DNA of 59,598 bases from an uncultured Granulosicoccaceae bacterium. GTDB lineage: Bacteria > Pseudomonadota > Gammaproteobacteria > Granulosicoccales > Granulosicoccaceae. Of the stretch, positions 36,389 to 44,750 are shown in pieces. Both the position numbers and the translations under genes were made by a program. The stretch covers positions 1 to 59,598 of the forward strand of contig CALLMF010000011.1 of the NCBI GenBank assembly GCA_938006335.1, in the 5' to 3' direction. The notes beneath the pieces were generated by a model, which was not told where the DNA came from, searched no databases, and was given only the letters and a program-made list of their open reading frames with translations. Every line of letters starts with the position of its first letter. Positions within the stretch are counted from its first letter, which is position 1.

Positions 36389-36513
36389 TCTGGCGCGAAC
36401 AGTACGAGCCAGTGGCTCCAGCCCCCCTGAGCTACCGCAGCGCAGAGACCACCTACGGATCCTAGAAGTTATACACGCCAACACTCTTCCCGTATGGAAG
36501 TGCACAGGAGCGA

Positions 36514-37035
36514 ATGGCGACCCACCCCCAATCGCTTGAGCCCGACGCCTGCGGTGTCTGCCTCGCAGGGCGCGTTACCACGCCCGCGAGTGACCCGGTC
36601 GACCCGTGTTCACGGCTGATTTCTTCTCACCGCAAAAGCCTGCTCGGGAACGATGGCCGTGAATCTCACGCGGAATTCAACGAGGCGTGGATCCGCCTGT
36701 TCACATCTTCAGATCCGGCAAGGAATTTCGACGCATACACTCCGCATTACTCGGCAGGACCTGTGCTTGCATCGTGGCTTCACGTATTGCTGAGACACGC
36801 ATTTCGAATCACCATCGTGAGCCAGATAGTGACGAAAATGCAAGTGCGGGGAGCGTCATCAAATCGCATACCGATGTTCGATTGCGATCAGCTGTTGTTT
36901 GACAAGCACGGGGTCGCTCAATCAAGCGAAGCAGCAGGAAACCACGTTGCCCGGAGTTGCCCGCAAGACCGTGGCCGTGGAGGACTCATGCACCGACTGG
37001 CATCAACCAAGTTGAGGCCTCAGCAACGCCAATGA
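36514..37035 (+). CDS. doubtful hypothetical protein
   Basis: A 173-residue frame begins with ATG five bases after AGGAG, a good ribosome site, and is the longest frame in this part. The third codon positions are moderately GC-rich, as expected for coding DNA. The sequence (NEAWIRLFTSSDPARNFDAY, LLRHAFRITIVSQIVTKMQV) shows no domain, and the C-terminal third looks random. It could be a decayed gene. Confidence 0.35.
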   Translation: MATHPQSLEPDACGVCLAGRVTTPASDPVDPCSRLISSHRKSLLGNDGRESHAEFNEAWIRLFTSSDPARNFDAYTPHYSAGPVLASWLHVLLRHAFRITIVSQIVTKMQVRGASSNRIPMFDCDQLLFDKHGVAQSSEAAGNHVARSCPQDRGRGGLMHRLASTKLRPQQRQ

Positions 37036-37697
37036 TCCCACAGGCGATGTCACTGTCGCTTCGAGACTTGAGGTGAGCGTGAGTCCGCGTGTCCTAGGGG
37101 GATGGAACTCCCCCGGATTCGATCTGCCGACGATGCAATGCCGCCTATGCAGATCAAGTTCGGAGCCGTGATTGCTTTGGTTGCAGGCTGACGCTTCCTC
37201 CGCCGTGCATCGGTCAGACCACGGCGGTGTGCATCCCAGCCCCTCGCGACGCGTGGTCTGCCGCCGGCTTCAAGACCCGGCCCGGGGTCCCTGCTACCAG
37301 CCACGGCATGGCTCGGGAGCCTCGGCGACGTGAGAACCCGGCGGCGACTGACGACTTCCCGAGAGCGTGGTTCCCGTCGCTGTCAAGCGCAGCTCCGCTC
37401 GTAGCCCTTGTGAGACTTTCTCGCGCTTGACATTGCTGACAACCACCACCAAACCGCCCTGCTGCACAGGTTCAACTCAGACAAACATGCAGATGTACGG
37501 TCGCGCCAACAGCCGCTGTATCCATGAACACCGCAATCACCAAATGTTGCATACCCGTCCGACACACCATTCGCAATACCCGTCACCGATACCTGGCCAG
37601 ACAACGTCTTTCGACTGGTCCGCTGAAGTTGACAAAGAGAGAAAGCCAGCACTTGTTGCATGCACCGTGCGCGTCCAGTACATCGTGCTGCTGGACC
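37036..37697. other. 0.66-kb stretch without a supported gene
   Basis: Overlapping short frames on both strands show no domain or start signals. It lies downstream of the HNH gene, which converges with whatever precedes it. Confidence 0.45.
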
Positions 37698-38822
37698 CTA
37701 TCTGAACTTGTTTTTTTTCCGGTGAAACTCAAGATACGGGCGATGTCGATCATCAAGCCCTTGAATTTTTAGACTGCCATGTAATCCAAGCGAATCGCGA
37801 TCGTCGAGACTCAGACTTTCCGATATCAGTATGCTGCCGGAATCAGAGAAGCTGATGAGTCCCTTGTCAAAGCAGGCATCAATTCCCGCCGAAAGTAGCA
37901 ACCCGTTGTATACATCCAGTTTCTCCGTATCGCTGGATTCCGACCACGGCTTGATATGACTCGCCCTTAGTACAGCCTGTTCGGTGCACCCGGTTACAGC
38001 GCAACACTTCCAGTAACGCTCAAGGGCTTCTCGAAATCTGCCCTGACCGATTCTAGACTTCTGTATAGATGCCCTTTCCGTGGCAGGCAGGTTCCGATAA
38101 GACTGCGAGTCTGGAAGACCGCCATTCAGGGACATGTCATGCGCCAGTATCCACGCAAAGGAGTGTGCATCGAGCAGTGTGACCTCTGCGACCATGCGCG
38201 ACTGCAGCCCGTCCCGAAGCAGAAACAGAGCCTGATTATATTGTCTGTAGTTTTCCCATGAGCATTGTCTCGTGGTTTTCAGATCAATTCCCAGCAACCG
38301 AAATGCTGCATCAAAGTACGTTGTGGCTATGGGCATGAACTGCGACCTGTCCTTAAGAAAAAACAGGTAACCCAACAGTCCGTATTTCTTGCCAAAGATA
38401 TCAACCAGAACTTCAAATGACCGCTCCGCGTCATCACTCCGATACAGGTTGTATATTGCCTGTTCGATTGGCTTGCGCAGGTCGAATTCACCAGCGGCAT
38501 GCATCTTCGAGTGCGGCCTTGCGTCCGCACCTCGGCGAGAATCCCATTCAAGCAGGTTGTTATCAGGGATTTCTATAGCGCGTATCGTGTCGCCGACAAT
38601 CTTGCCCAGACCAATATGGTCATCGCTCCAGTCCCTGTAGCCGAGCTGGCTGACACCTTCTCTGTAGAGTTCCAGCTTGTAGTCTTCAACCTGTGTTCGG
38701 GAGTTCGATGGAAAGCTATTGAATCTCTGACCTGACTCAGTCTCGACGTAATCTACAAAGGCTTTGTAATACAGATCAAACAGGTAATCGTCCATTGACA
38801 CTACAGAATTCGAATCAGGCAA
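37698..38822 (-). CDS. HNH-endonuclease-domain protein
   Basis: The last 100 residues carry an HNH motif of the HNH_2 type: ALERYWKCCAVTGCTEQAVL, RASHIKPWSESSDTEKLDVY, NGLLLSAGIDACFDKGLISF. This fits a Cys-pair zinc site, the SHIKPW histidine, the NG asparagine and the D-F-D-x-G ending. The first 270 residues are an uncharacterised helical region (DDYLFDLYYKAFVDYVETES, IFGKKYGLLGYLFFLKDRSQ, RMVAEVTLLDAHSFAWILAH). Stand-alone proteins of this build are usually predicted restriction or defence nucleases. No methylase is adjacent. 374 residues. Confidence 0.82.
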   Translation of the reverse strand: MPDSNSVVSMDDYLFDLYYKAFVDYVETESGQRFNSFPSNSRTQVEDYKLELYREGVSQLGYRDWSDDHIGLGKIVGDTIRAIEIPDNNLLEWDSRRGADARPHSKMHAAGEFDLRKPIEQAIYNLYRSDDAERSFEVLVDIFGKKYGLLGYLFFLKDRSQFMPIATTYFDAAFRLLGIDLKTTRQCSWENYRQYNQALFLLRDGLQSRMVAEVTLLDAHSFAWILAHDMSLNGGLPDSQSYRNLPATERASIQKSRIGQGRFREALERYWKCCAVTGCTEQAVLRASHIKPWSESSDTEKLDVYNGLLLSAGIDACFDKGLISFSDSGSILISESLSLDDRDSLGLHGSLKIQGLDDRHRPYLEFHRKKNKFR

Positions 38823-39619
38823 TCGATGGGCTCCTTTGTTGAATCAACCCGGAAGTTAATTATGCGTTCACTGTCCGGATGCGCCCTGGTCAGTCGGCAC
38901 TATGACTCGACAACCCACGGAATCCAAACCAGGCCAGGTGCGGCGCCATTCGGTACTTGCGAGTACAGCGGAAAATTCAAGACGACCAGCCAGGTGCATT
39001 GCCACGAGTCTGTATAGACGCTACCGTCGACTCAAATTGCACCCACCCTCTTGGGCCGAGACATGAGTCTATCTCAGGAAAAATGACGAGAGTGCGATAT
39101 GGCACGTTTCCGGATCGACGTCAGAAAGGAGCGGGAACTCTAAACAGATGAGGGCGCCATACCCGCAATCACAATTTCAGCAGTTATGGTTCTGCTCGAG
39201 TGCTGTCAGCAGGAGGCAATGTATTTCCAGATTTCGACTGCTGCTTGGCCAGAGCTGCGTCTGGGGTTGAGTGCCGAGAGAAGCTCTTGATCGCTTCAAT
39301 AGGCGACACGCACCCATCCGATACTTCACAATCAAGGACATGGCATAGACCGCGTCCTCGCCGAGGGATGGACAGAGATATTCGTTCTCCCTGACTCCGA
39401 ACCCCCGGTCCGGTCGTCGTGAGCTCACGACGCTTGCCCTACCCATCAAGGCTCATTGGCGCCGGCATGACGCTAGCCGAGGCCCCGCCGTGTTGTCTGC
39501 CCTACCTCACCCCTACTAACTCAGTTCGACTCCGTTGAGCCTGCCCGGATCACGCGCCCGTCGGGAAGGCTTCAGCGCAGTCCAATCGCACTTGTTCGCC
39601 TTTAGTCTAGTTTGAGCGG
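38823..39619. other. 0.8-kb stretch without a supported gene
   Basis: It should hold the HNH gene's promoter at its left edge. A minus-strand frame at 39177-39449 (90 residues) has no domain or signal. Nothing else is visible. Confidence 0.45.
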
Positions 39620-40085
39620 GTTATTCGGCTCGGACCGGTGACCCGGACCCGGGCTCTGCCAGGGTGTCGCTAGACGCTCATCCCTTCGGGACTGCCTGTA
39701 GCCAGCCCTTCTGATCCCTCTCGATAGTGGTTGTTGGTCGACTGCGCTGTCGTCACGGCGTGCGGACCATGGGGTCAGTCGCGACGCTTTTTTTTGGGTT
39801 TCGGGAGCGGCTCTTTCGGACGCGTTTTTTACACACCCTGGATGCATAGCCATTGCTTCCACGGGCAATGCCGGCGCTGTACAAAGCATTCCGAAACGAA
39901 ATCACTGCCCGAATCATCACGTGGGCCCCGCCCGGTAACGGCGTCGCCGTCCGCCCTGCCCTGCGCGATCCAGCTGCGTCCTTATATGGCGTAAATCCCG
40001 TTCGAGGACGACCCGGGTTTGTTCGTCGGGTAGGGCGTGTGCTTCGAGTGCCTGCCATGGGATGCAGAGACTCTCGAGGACGCTA
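39620..40085. repeat. long dispersed repeat, copy R1 (about 465 bp)
   Basis: R1 matches R3 (44030-44466) almost throughout, and its first 150 bases match R2 (41650-41797). Shared blocks are CCAGGGTGTCGCTAGACGCT, GCCCTTCTGATCCCTCTCGA, CACACCCTGGATGCAT, GTCCGCCCTGCCCTGCGCGA and CAGAGACTCTCGAGGACGCT. A stem of the type CTGCC-loop-GGCAG is conserved near 39690. On the minus strand both full copies can be read as VLESxCIxWQALExxAxxDE, perhaps a dead gene. The small gene at 40151 begins 65 bases after it. Confidence 0.85.
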
Positions 40086-40150
40086 TTCGCTATAGTGAAG
40101 CAGCTATCGCACCAACCGTCACGGTTGAAGCCATCTCCAGAAAAAGGCCA

Positions 40151-40522
40151 ATGTGCAAGAAAGCCAAAGCTCGAAGAAAAGGCAGCGTCAGCCAAGTAGT
40201 GACCACCTCACTGGACGCCCTCGGCCTCGCACGTCCGGAGGGATTCAAGGATGGTCCGACTGCGGTTCGCTTGCTCGAAGAGGTTACTCGCCCCAGGCGG
40301 ATGATGAACAAGACCGAGTGGCACTGGGATAGAGCATCAGCCCCTCAGTTTCTATCGGTTGTATCTGCCGAGGACGTGATCGCCACCTTCAGGCAACGTC
40401 ACAGCAAGGCTCGGATCGAGCAAAGCTATCTGTTCAAGGACAAGAGCTTGATACGTCTAACGGCTTTCTACGAGGAAGGCGAGCCGGACTATCGACTGGC
40501 GTATTCAGCCTATGACCGCTGA
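40151..40522 (+). CDS. small protein of unknown function
   Basis: The start MCKKAKARRKGSVSQVV at 40151 is preferred to an upstream ATG inside the repeat; AAAAAGG lies just before it. The 123-residue product is basic at the N-terminus, then LDALGLARPEGFKDGPTAVR, WHWDRASAPQFLSVVSAEDV, IATFRQRHSKARIEQSYLFK and TAFYEEGEPDYRLAYSAYDR. It is probably a soluble protein. No family recognised. It is the first gene of the cassette between repeats R1 and R2, whose other gene is a lipoprotein on the opposite strand. Confidence 0.6.
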   Translation: MCKKAKARRKGSVSQVVTTSLDALGLARPEGFKDGPTAVRLLEEVTRPRRMMNKTEWHWDRASAPQFLSVVSAEDVIATFRQRHSKARIEQSYLFKDKSLIRLTAFYEEGEPDYRLAYSAYDR

Positions 40523-40870
40523 CGCTTCATACCGAACACCTGCCGACGAGAGGTCTTCTCTTGGGCGGTGCTTTCAGTGACCACTCAGGAGTCACAGTGA
40601 CACCAGCGTCGCGGCCCAGACCAGCGACTTAACGCATTTCCACCCTTAAACCTAGTGCAACAGGCCGAACGCTGTGTATGCCTCGACCAGCGGCGCGATA
40701 GTGACCAGATCAAGTTCAAACAGTGGCGCTATGGCCAACAGAGACAGAACTAACTGGACCAGAACCTTCTCGGCGCTGACGTCGGTGATTCACGCGTAGT
40801 GTGAGTGTGTCTTTGTTTTCAGTTGAGCATCAGTTGTTCTCCGGGCAATGTGGAGTTGTGGAGACCACCC
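40523..40870. other. short intergenic stretch between convergent cassette genes
   Basis: No gene or repeat is visible. It lies between the 3' ends of the gene at 40151 and the lipoprotein gene at 40871. Confidence 0.45.
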
Positions 40871-41347
40871 TCACTCTACCAACGAGATCCGCCCGTTACA
40901 CTCGAACAATTGCGAGTAACGGCTTCCACGCATATCGGCCAGTGTCGGCTCAAGGCACTCTTGTCTAACAACACCTCCTTCGCCACTAAAGTCGTCGGTA
41001 CCATCGCGAAAACGGACAGAAAAATAGAGCTGTGAGCCGTTGTAGGTTATTGCGCCCAAGTCGCGCTGAGTCGAGTCAAAGTACATTGCCGAGAAGGCCC
41101 CGCCTGACTCAAACTGTGATCGCACACACTCGTCGAGATCCAGTCTTTCAGCCCCATCCAGCACCGATCCGCAATCCAGATAGGAGTCCCCGGCAAATCG
41201 GGCGGTAGTGGACTCGAATCTATCAAGAGTCATTCTGCCGCTACCTGCCTCTGGCGCGCACGCGAAAACAAAAGTCGATAGGAACATCGCCCCTCCGCGA
41301 AGGGCACGCCGTTTCCAGCAACCGCGCATTTTTTTCATCCACACCAT
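40871..41347 (-). CDS. four-cysteine lipoprotein, family copy 3
   Basis: A basic lead (MKKMRGCWKRRALRGG) and AMFLSTFVFACAPE form a lipoprotein signal; the start may be MVWM or the MKKM three codons later. The body keeps the family pattern: TLDRFESTTARFAGDSY, LDCGSVLDGAERLDLDECVR, SQFESGGAFSAMYFDSTQRD, VVRQECLEPTLADMRGSRYS, QLFECNG. It is more diverged than the pair at 25024 and 25946. It lies just before repeat R2, in the same orientation and position as the copy at 43417 relative to R3. Function unknown. Confidence 0.78.
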   Translation of the reverse strand: MVWMKKMRGCWKRRALRGGAMFLSTFVFACAPEAGSGRMTLDRFESTTARFAGDSYLDCGSVLDGAERLDLDECVRSQFESGGAFSAMYFDSTQRDLGAITYNGSQLYFSVRFRDGTDDFSGEGGVVRQECLEPTLADMRGSRYSQLFECNGRISLVE

Positions 41348-41649
41348 CCACGTTGAAGAACTGGAAGCTCAGAGAGAAGACGCCGGACTCACAGCGACTC
41401 TCGATTCTGAGCTTTCAAGATGCTTGCCTACTGTGGAAAGCCGCGAGCTTGGCCTCACTTAGGAGCTCGGACGGAGCCATGCTTGAGGAGCTCGAAACGC
41501 TGGATGCTGGCATAGAGCAGTAGTTGGCGAAGCAGCTGACGAGGGTAAAGCAGAGTATTGCCCGGATAAGGAAGAAAACGTCGTCGCATCACTCGAAGCC
41601 TGCGTTCACGCCAGGCGAACAGTTGAGTCTGTTTACGGCGCTGGAGTAA
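41348..41649. other. intergenic stretch before repeat R2
   Basis: Nothing is supported except the likely promoter of the lipoprotein gene at its left edge. Confidence 0.4.
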
Positions 41650-41797
41650 TACCCGACTCGGACCGGCAAGCCGGCCCCGGGCTCTGCCAGGGTGTCGCTG
41701 GACGCTCATCCCGTTGGGACTGCCTGTAGGCAGCCCTTCTGATCCTTCTCGATAGCGGTTGTTGGTCGGCTGCGCTGTCGTCACGGCGTGCTGACAG
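41650..41797. repeat. long dispersed repeat, partial copy R2 (about 150 bp)
   Basis: It matches only the first part of R1 and R3: CCAGGGTGTCGCTGGACGCT, GACTGCCTGTAGGCAGCCCT, TTGGTCGGCTGCGCTGTCGT. The hairpin CTGCC-TGTA-GGCAG is perfect here. The match stops abruptly near GGCGTGCTGAC. Confidence 0.8.
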
Positions 41798-41994
41798 TAA
41801 AGACATTCTGCTCAATCGTGAGCACGGAAGACATGCCGGTCCTGACATCGTCCTTCAAAGATCAACGCCCAACAGACCCAGCATCCAATACTTTTTGCTA
41901 GCTCATTGCGTGCACTGCAACAGTCGCGGAAAGTTCAATTGCTCTGGCAGGCTGTCAACAAAAAACGCCAATTGCACCACCGGAGTCAGCTGTC

Positions 41995-42327
41995 ATGAAA
42001 AATATGGCACTCGTACTTTTCGCACTAGCCACTTCATCTCCAGCGTTTGCGGGCACCTGCGGCGCAGGAAAGACTATTGAAAATCGCGAAGGCTACTGGG
42101 GCCAGGACGGACTTTCGATACTCATCGACTACAGCCGGGGATCAAGTGCCCACTTCGGTACTGAATTCCAAGATCTGATTCGGTTCGGACCGGGACTTTC
42201 CGAAGACAGACTTGACGGCATTCGGGCCTTGGCCACGCTTTCGATCGGGATGGGATTTGCAGTTGAGACCTACTCTCACTCGAGTAAATGCGCGGCAGCA
42301 ACCGAGCTCGGGATGCTGAGCGAATGA
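41995..42327 (+). CDS. small exported protein, first gene of the PLA2 operon
   Basis: MKNMALVLFALATSSPAFAG is a signal peptide. The mature 90 residues read TCGAGKTIENREGYWGQDGL, SILIDYSRGSSAHFGTEFQD, DRLDGIRALATLSIGMGFAV, ETYSHSSKCAAATELGML, with two cysteines likely to pair. The pattern (a beta lead, then RLDGIRALATLSIGMG and a closing Cys) recalls small OB-like secreted proteins of toxin B-subunit type, but I cannot name the family. Its stop overlaps the start of the PLA2-like gene (ATGA), so the two products are made together. It could be a carrier, a chaperone or a periplasmic immunity protein for that gene. Confidence 0.72.
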   Translation: MKNMALVLFALATSSPAFAGTCGAGKTIENREGYWGQDGLSILIDYSRGSSAHFGTEFQDLIRFGPGLSEDRLDGIRALATLSIGMGFAVETYSHSSKCAAATELGMLSE

Positions 42328-42722
42328 AATACACAAGCGCGACTAAAGGCATTCTTGCCGTGAGCGCGTTGTGTTTGCTGTCGTACGTCGGCAGTGTTTC
42401 GGCACAGTCCGGAGGGAGCTGTCTGGCGACATGGGTTCCGGCAATCGATGGTTGTACTTACGGCGACCTCGATTCAGCAAATCTGCACACGTCGTTTACC
42501 GCCGCATGCAACCGTCACGATATCTGTTTCCGCGAGCTTGGCCAGACCAAGCGCGAGTGCGACGTTGAATTCCGCAGCAAACGGTATCAGTCCTGCTGGG
42601 ATGACGCTCGCGGGTTGATTGAAGACAGAGTGAGTGCTCTACAAAGCGTAATGCAACGGTGCGGAAACGGTCTCTACGCGGCATTAAACCCAGAGAGTGC
42701 TACAGAGCCTTGCGAGATTTGA
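42324..42722 (+). CDS. exported phospholipase A2-like protein
   Basis: The signal peptide runs through GILAVSALCLLSYVGSVSAQ. The core FTAACNRHDICFRELGQTKR has the phospholipase A2 active-site arrangement C-x-x-H-D-x-C (His65-Asp66), preceded by GCTYGD, the calcium-loop region, and followed by further cysteines (RECDVEF, YQSCWDD, VMQRCGNG). This is the layout of small secreted PLA2 enzymes, which release fatty acids from membrane phospholipids. 132 residues, close to bacterial and fungal group XIV enzymes. The start overlaps the preceding gene by ATGA. Activity on lipids is inferred from motifs. Confidence 0.78.
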   Translation: MKYTSATKGILAVSALCLLSYVGSVSAQSGGSCLATWVPAIDGCTYGDLDSANLHTSFTAACNRHDICFRELGQTKRECDVEFRSKRYQSCWDDARGLIEDRVSALQSVMQRCGNGLYAALNPESATEPCEI

Positions 42723-43330
42723 GCCCTCTACAAAGCCTAGCTGACCAAGCAGCCGACGCCGCTGCTGACACTGCGTCTATACCTGGGTTGGCCATCTGTT
42801 TAACATCGGCGGTCAAGTACTATCATGCCGTTGAGGGGCCACGAAATCAGAGTACATTCGACAATAGACAAGGTGAAGCCTATAGAGCAGCTATTCCCCG
42901 AGCACAGCAACATCAACGCTATGAGGATGGTTTTTGCAGCTTAGAGTCGGATGACGCAGGTATATTTCGAAACGCATCGCCAGAATCGACGTTGAAGTTT
43001 TACAACGAGGTTTCGGCAATAGTGGAGGAGGCAGACGCTGGCCCAGTGACCGCCGCGCAGTTCAGTCGCGCACGAGAAGAAGCTGAAATAGGCATCGAAG
43101 GGGGCTGGCAGTTCTCTCTGATCAATCGCCTACGCGGTATCGATCCCAAGGTCCCCGATACAGCGTTCTGGGAACCTGATGAGAATCGCCACGTGTTGTT
43201 CAGCGACGGTGGCGTAGTTACCTACGAAGAGTACGCGGAATATCTACACAATCACGTTGAAACAGCTGCGCGTCTTGGCCAGGGAATGGTTGCGTCCACT
43301 TTGGGGGTGGCTTCTTCAGTGCTACGCTAG
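42719..43330 (+). CDS. cytoplasmic protein, third gene of the PLA2 operon
   Basis: This frame reads ADQAADAAADTASIPGLAIC, SAVKYYHAVEGPRNQSTFDN, ESTLKFYNEVSAIVEEADAG, AQFSRAREEAEIGIEGGWQF and GGVVTYEEYAEYLHNHVETA, a plausible soluble, acidic protein of about 200 residues. A TTG at 42719 overlaps the PLA2 stop (TTGA), and a GTG at 42659 lies inside the PLA2 gene; the start is uncertain. There is no signal peptide. It could be an immunity or maturation partner, or the remnant of a longer PLA2 protein split by a frameshift. No family recognised. Confidence 0.6.
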   Translation: MSPLQSLADQAADAAADTASIPGLAICLTSAVKYYHAVEGPRNQSTFDNRQGEAYRAAIPRAQQHQRYEDGFCSLESDDAGIFRNASPESTLKFYNEVSAIVEEADAGPVTAAQFSRAREEAEIGIEGGWQFSLINRLRGIDPKVPDTAFWEPDENRHVLFSDGGVVTYEEYAEYLHNHVETAARLGQGMVASTLGVASSVLR

Positions 43331-43416
43331 GTACTGATGTTGTCATGTGTTGTTGAGCGCAGCAGTACGACACTCCACGCTAGTGCGGCTTTCTGTTCGT
43401 CAGTGAAGACCCATCT

Positions 43417-43857
43417 TTAAGGGTCGTAGGCTCTGCATTCAAATAGCGTGTACGAAGCAGTATCTAGCCGCCCGATGACAAAAGTGGGGTCGATGCAGTC
43501 GTAGTAGCTTGTCTCGGCCTTGGCCCCGCTCTCCCTGCGTTCTGCATCACCCGCAAACCTACGCACTCGAGCTCGACTTGGTGTTTGAAATGATATTGCT
43601 ACCGCTCGATACTCTTGTTCGTTTACTGCGTACGCCGGTACGCCGTTGTCGAAGCTATTCAGAAGGCATGCATTGGCGTCCGCGGCGCTATCTCGATCAA
43701 TAATTACAACCGTCCCGCAATTGATCGCGCCTTCACCAGCATGGGATGCGGTGGCGGCCAGAAATTCGTCATACGTTTGTCTGTCAGCAGATCCTTCGGA
43801 GCATGCGCTCAGGATGCCGCAGACCAGAAGTACAATCGGCACGCTTGATTTCATCAT
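43417..43857 (-). CDS. four-cysteine lipoprotein, family copy 4
   Basis: MMKSSVPIVLLVCGILSACSE is a lipoprotein signal; an earlier ATG seven codons upstream (MSEVRVA) is less likely. The mature part shows TYDEFLAATASHAGEGAI, NCGTVVIIDRDS, NACLLNSFDNGVPAYAVNEQ, TSYYDCIDPTFVIGRLDTAS and TLFECRAYD, the same cysteine order as the copies at 25024, 25946 and 40871. It closes the cassette between R2 and R3, convergent with the PLA2 operon. Function unknown; an immunity or exclusion role is possible. Confidence 0.8.
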   Translation of the reverse strand: MMKSSVPIVLLVCGILSACSEGSADRQTYDEFLAATASHAGEGAINCGTVVIIDRDSAADANACLLNSFDNGVPAYAVNEQEYRAVAISFQTPSRARVRRFAGDAERRESGAKAETSYYDCIDPTFVIGRLDTASYTLFECRAYDP

Positions 43858-44029
43858 TGCTACTCTGACCTCACTCATACCGATAGCGCCACTGACTTAG
43901 GCAAAGTCAGTTACATATTGGACGATTGAGATCTGGTTCTCAATAAATACTCGTGACGATCAAGCAGAGAGCCGAAGAGCACGCCCTTGTCGATGGCTAC
44001 ATCGTTCGCTGGAGGCCTTTGGTGTGCCC

Positions 44030-44466
44030 TGGCGAGGAGTGTCGCTAGACGCTCATCTCGTTGGAGCTGCCGACAGGCAGCCCTTCTAATCCCTCTCGAT
44101 CGTGGTTTTTGGTCGGCTGCGTTGTCGTCATAGCGTTCGGACAATGGCGTCAGTCGTAACGCTGTTTCAAGGGTTCGGGGGCGGCATTTTCAGACACTGT
44201 TTTCACACACCCTGGATGCATGGCCGTTTCTTCCACAGGCGATGCCTGCGCCAAACAAAGCATTCCGACACGAAATCACTGCCTGAATCATCGCGTGGGC
44301 CCCGCCCGGTATCGGCGTCGCCGTCCGCCCTGCCCTGCGCGATCCAGCTGCGTCCTTATGCGGCGCGAATACCGGTCCAGGACGACCCAAGTTGTTCGTC
44401 GAGACGGGCGCGTACTTCGAGTGCCTGCCATGCGATGCAGGAACTCTCGAGGACGCTCTGTTAGCG
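44030..44466. repeat. long dispersed repeat, copy R3 (about 437 bp)
   Basis: Nearly full-length counterpart of R1. The hairpin near 44070 reads CTGCC-GACA-GGCAG: the loop differs from R2 while the stem is intact. It ends ACTCTCGAGGACGCT, as R1 does, and is followed by the partition region. Confidence 0.85.
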
Positions 44467-44750
44467 CGACTGCTGGTCTGAACGGTGCACGATCAGCGCC
44501 TGAATTCGCGAGGCTCGCAATTGCGGCGTCGCTTCTGAACGACGTGAATCGGGCATGCCGGGGCAACAGCTCGTGAGTGCGGTCGAGCGCACTACCCTGC
44601 GCGTCAGCTGGCCCAGGACGACGATCAGCTTCTCATTAACGACGGGGTGACAGCCATGCATTTACATAATATCGATGCGCGCAGCTGTCGACGGTCTGTT
44701 GACGTATCCGGTCACCTGCCTTGAATTCGTCATCCTCGCCCCTGCCCACA

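Noticed and set aside
39753..40195. Arg-rich minus-strand frames across repeat R1
   Set aside because: The frames differ between R1 and R3 and are interrupted in R3, so they are not conserved genes; at most a relic.
39620..44466. Integron-like array with R copies as attC sites
   Set aside because: No integron integrase and no convincing GTTRRRY/RYYYAAC core pairs were seen, and the repeats are much longer than attC sites.
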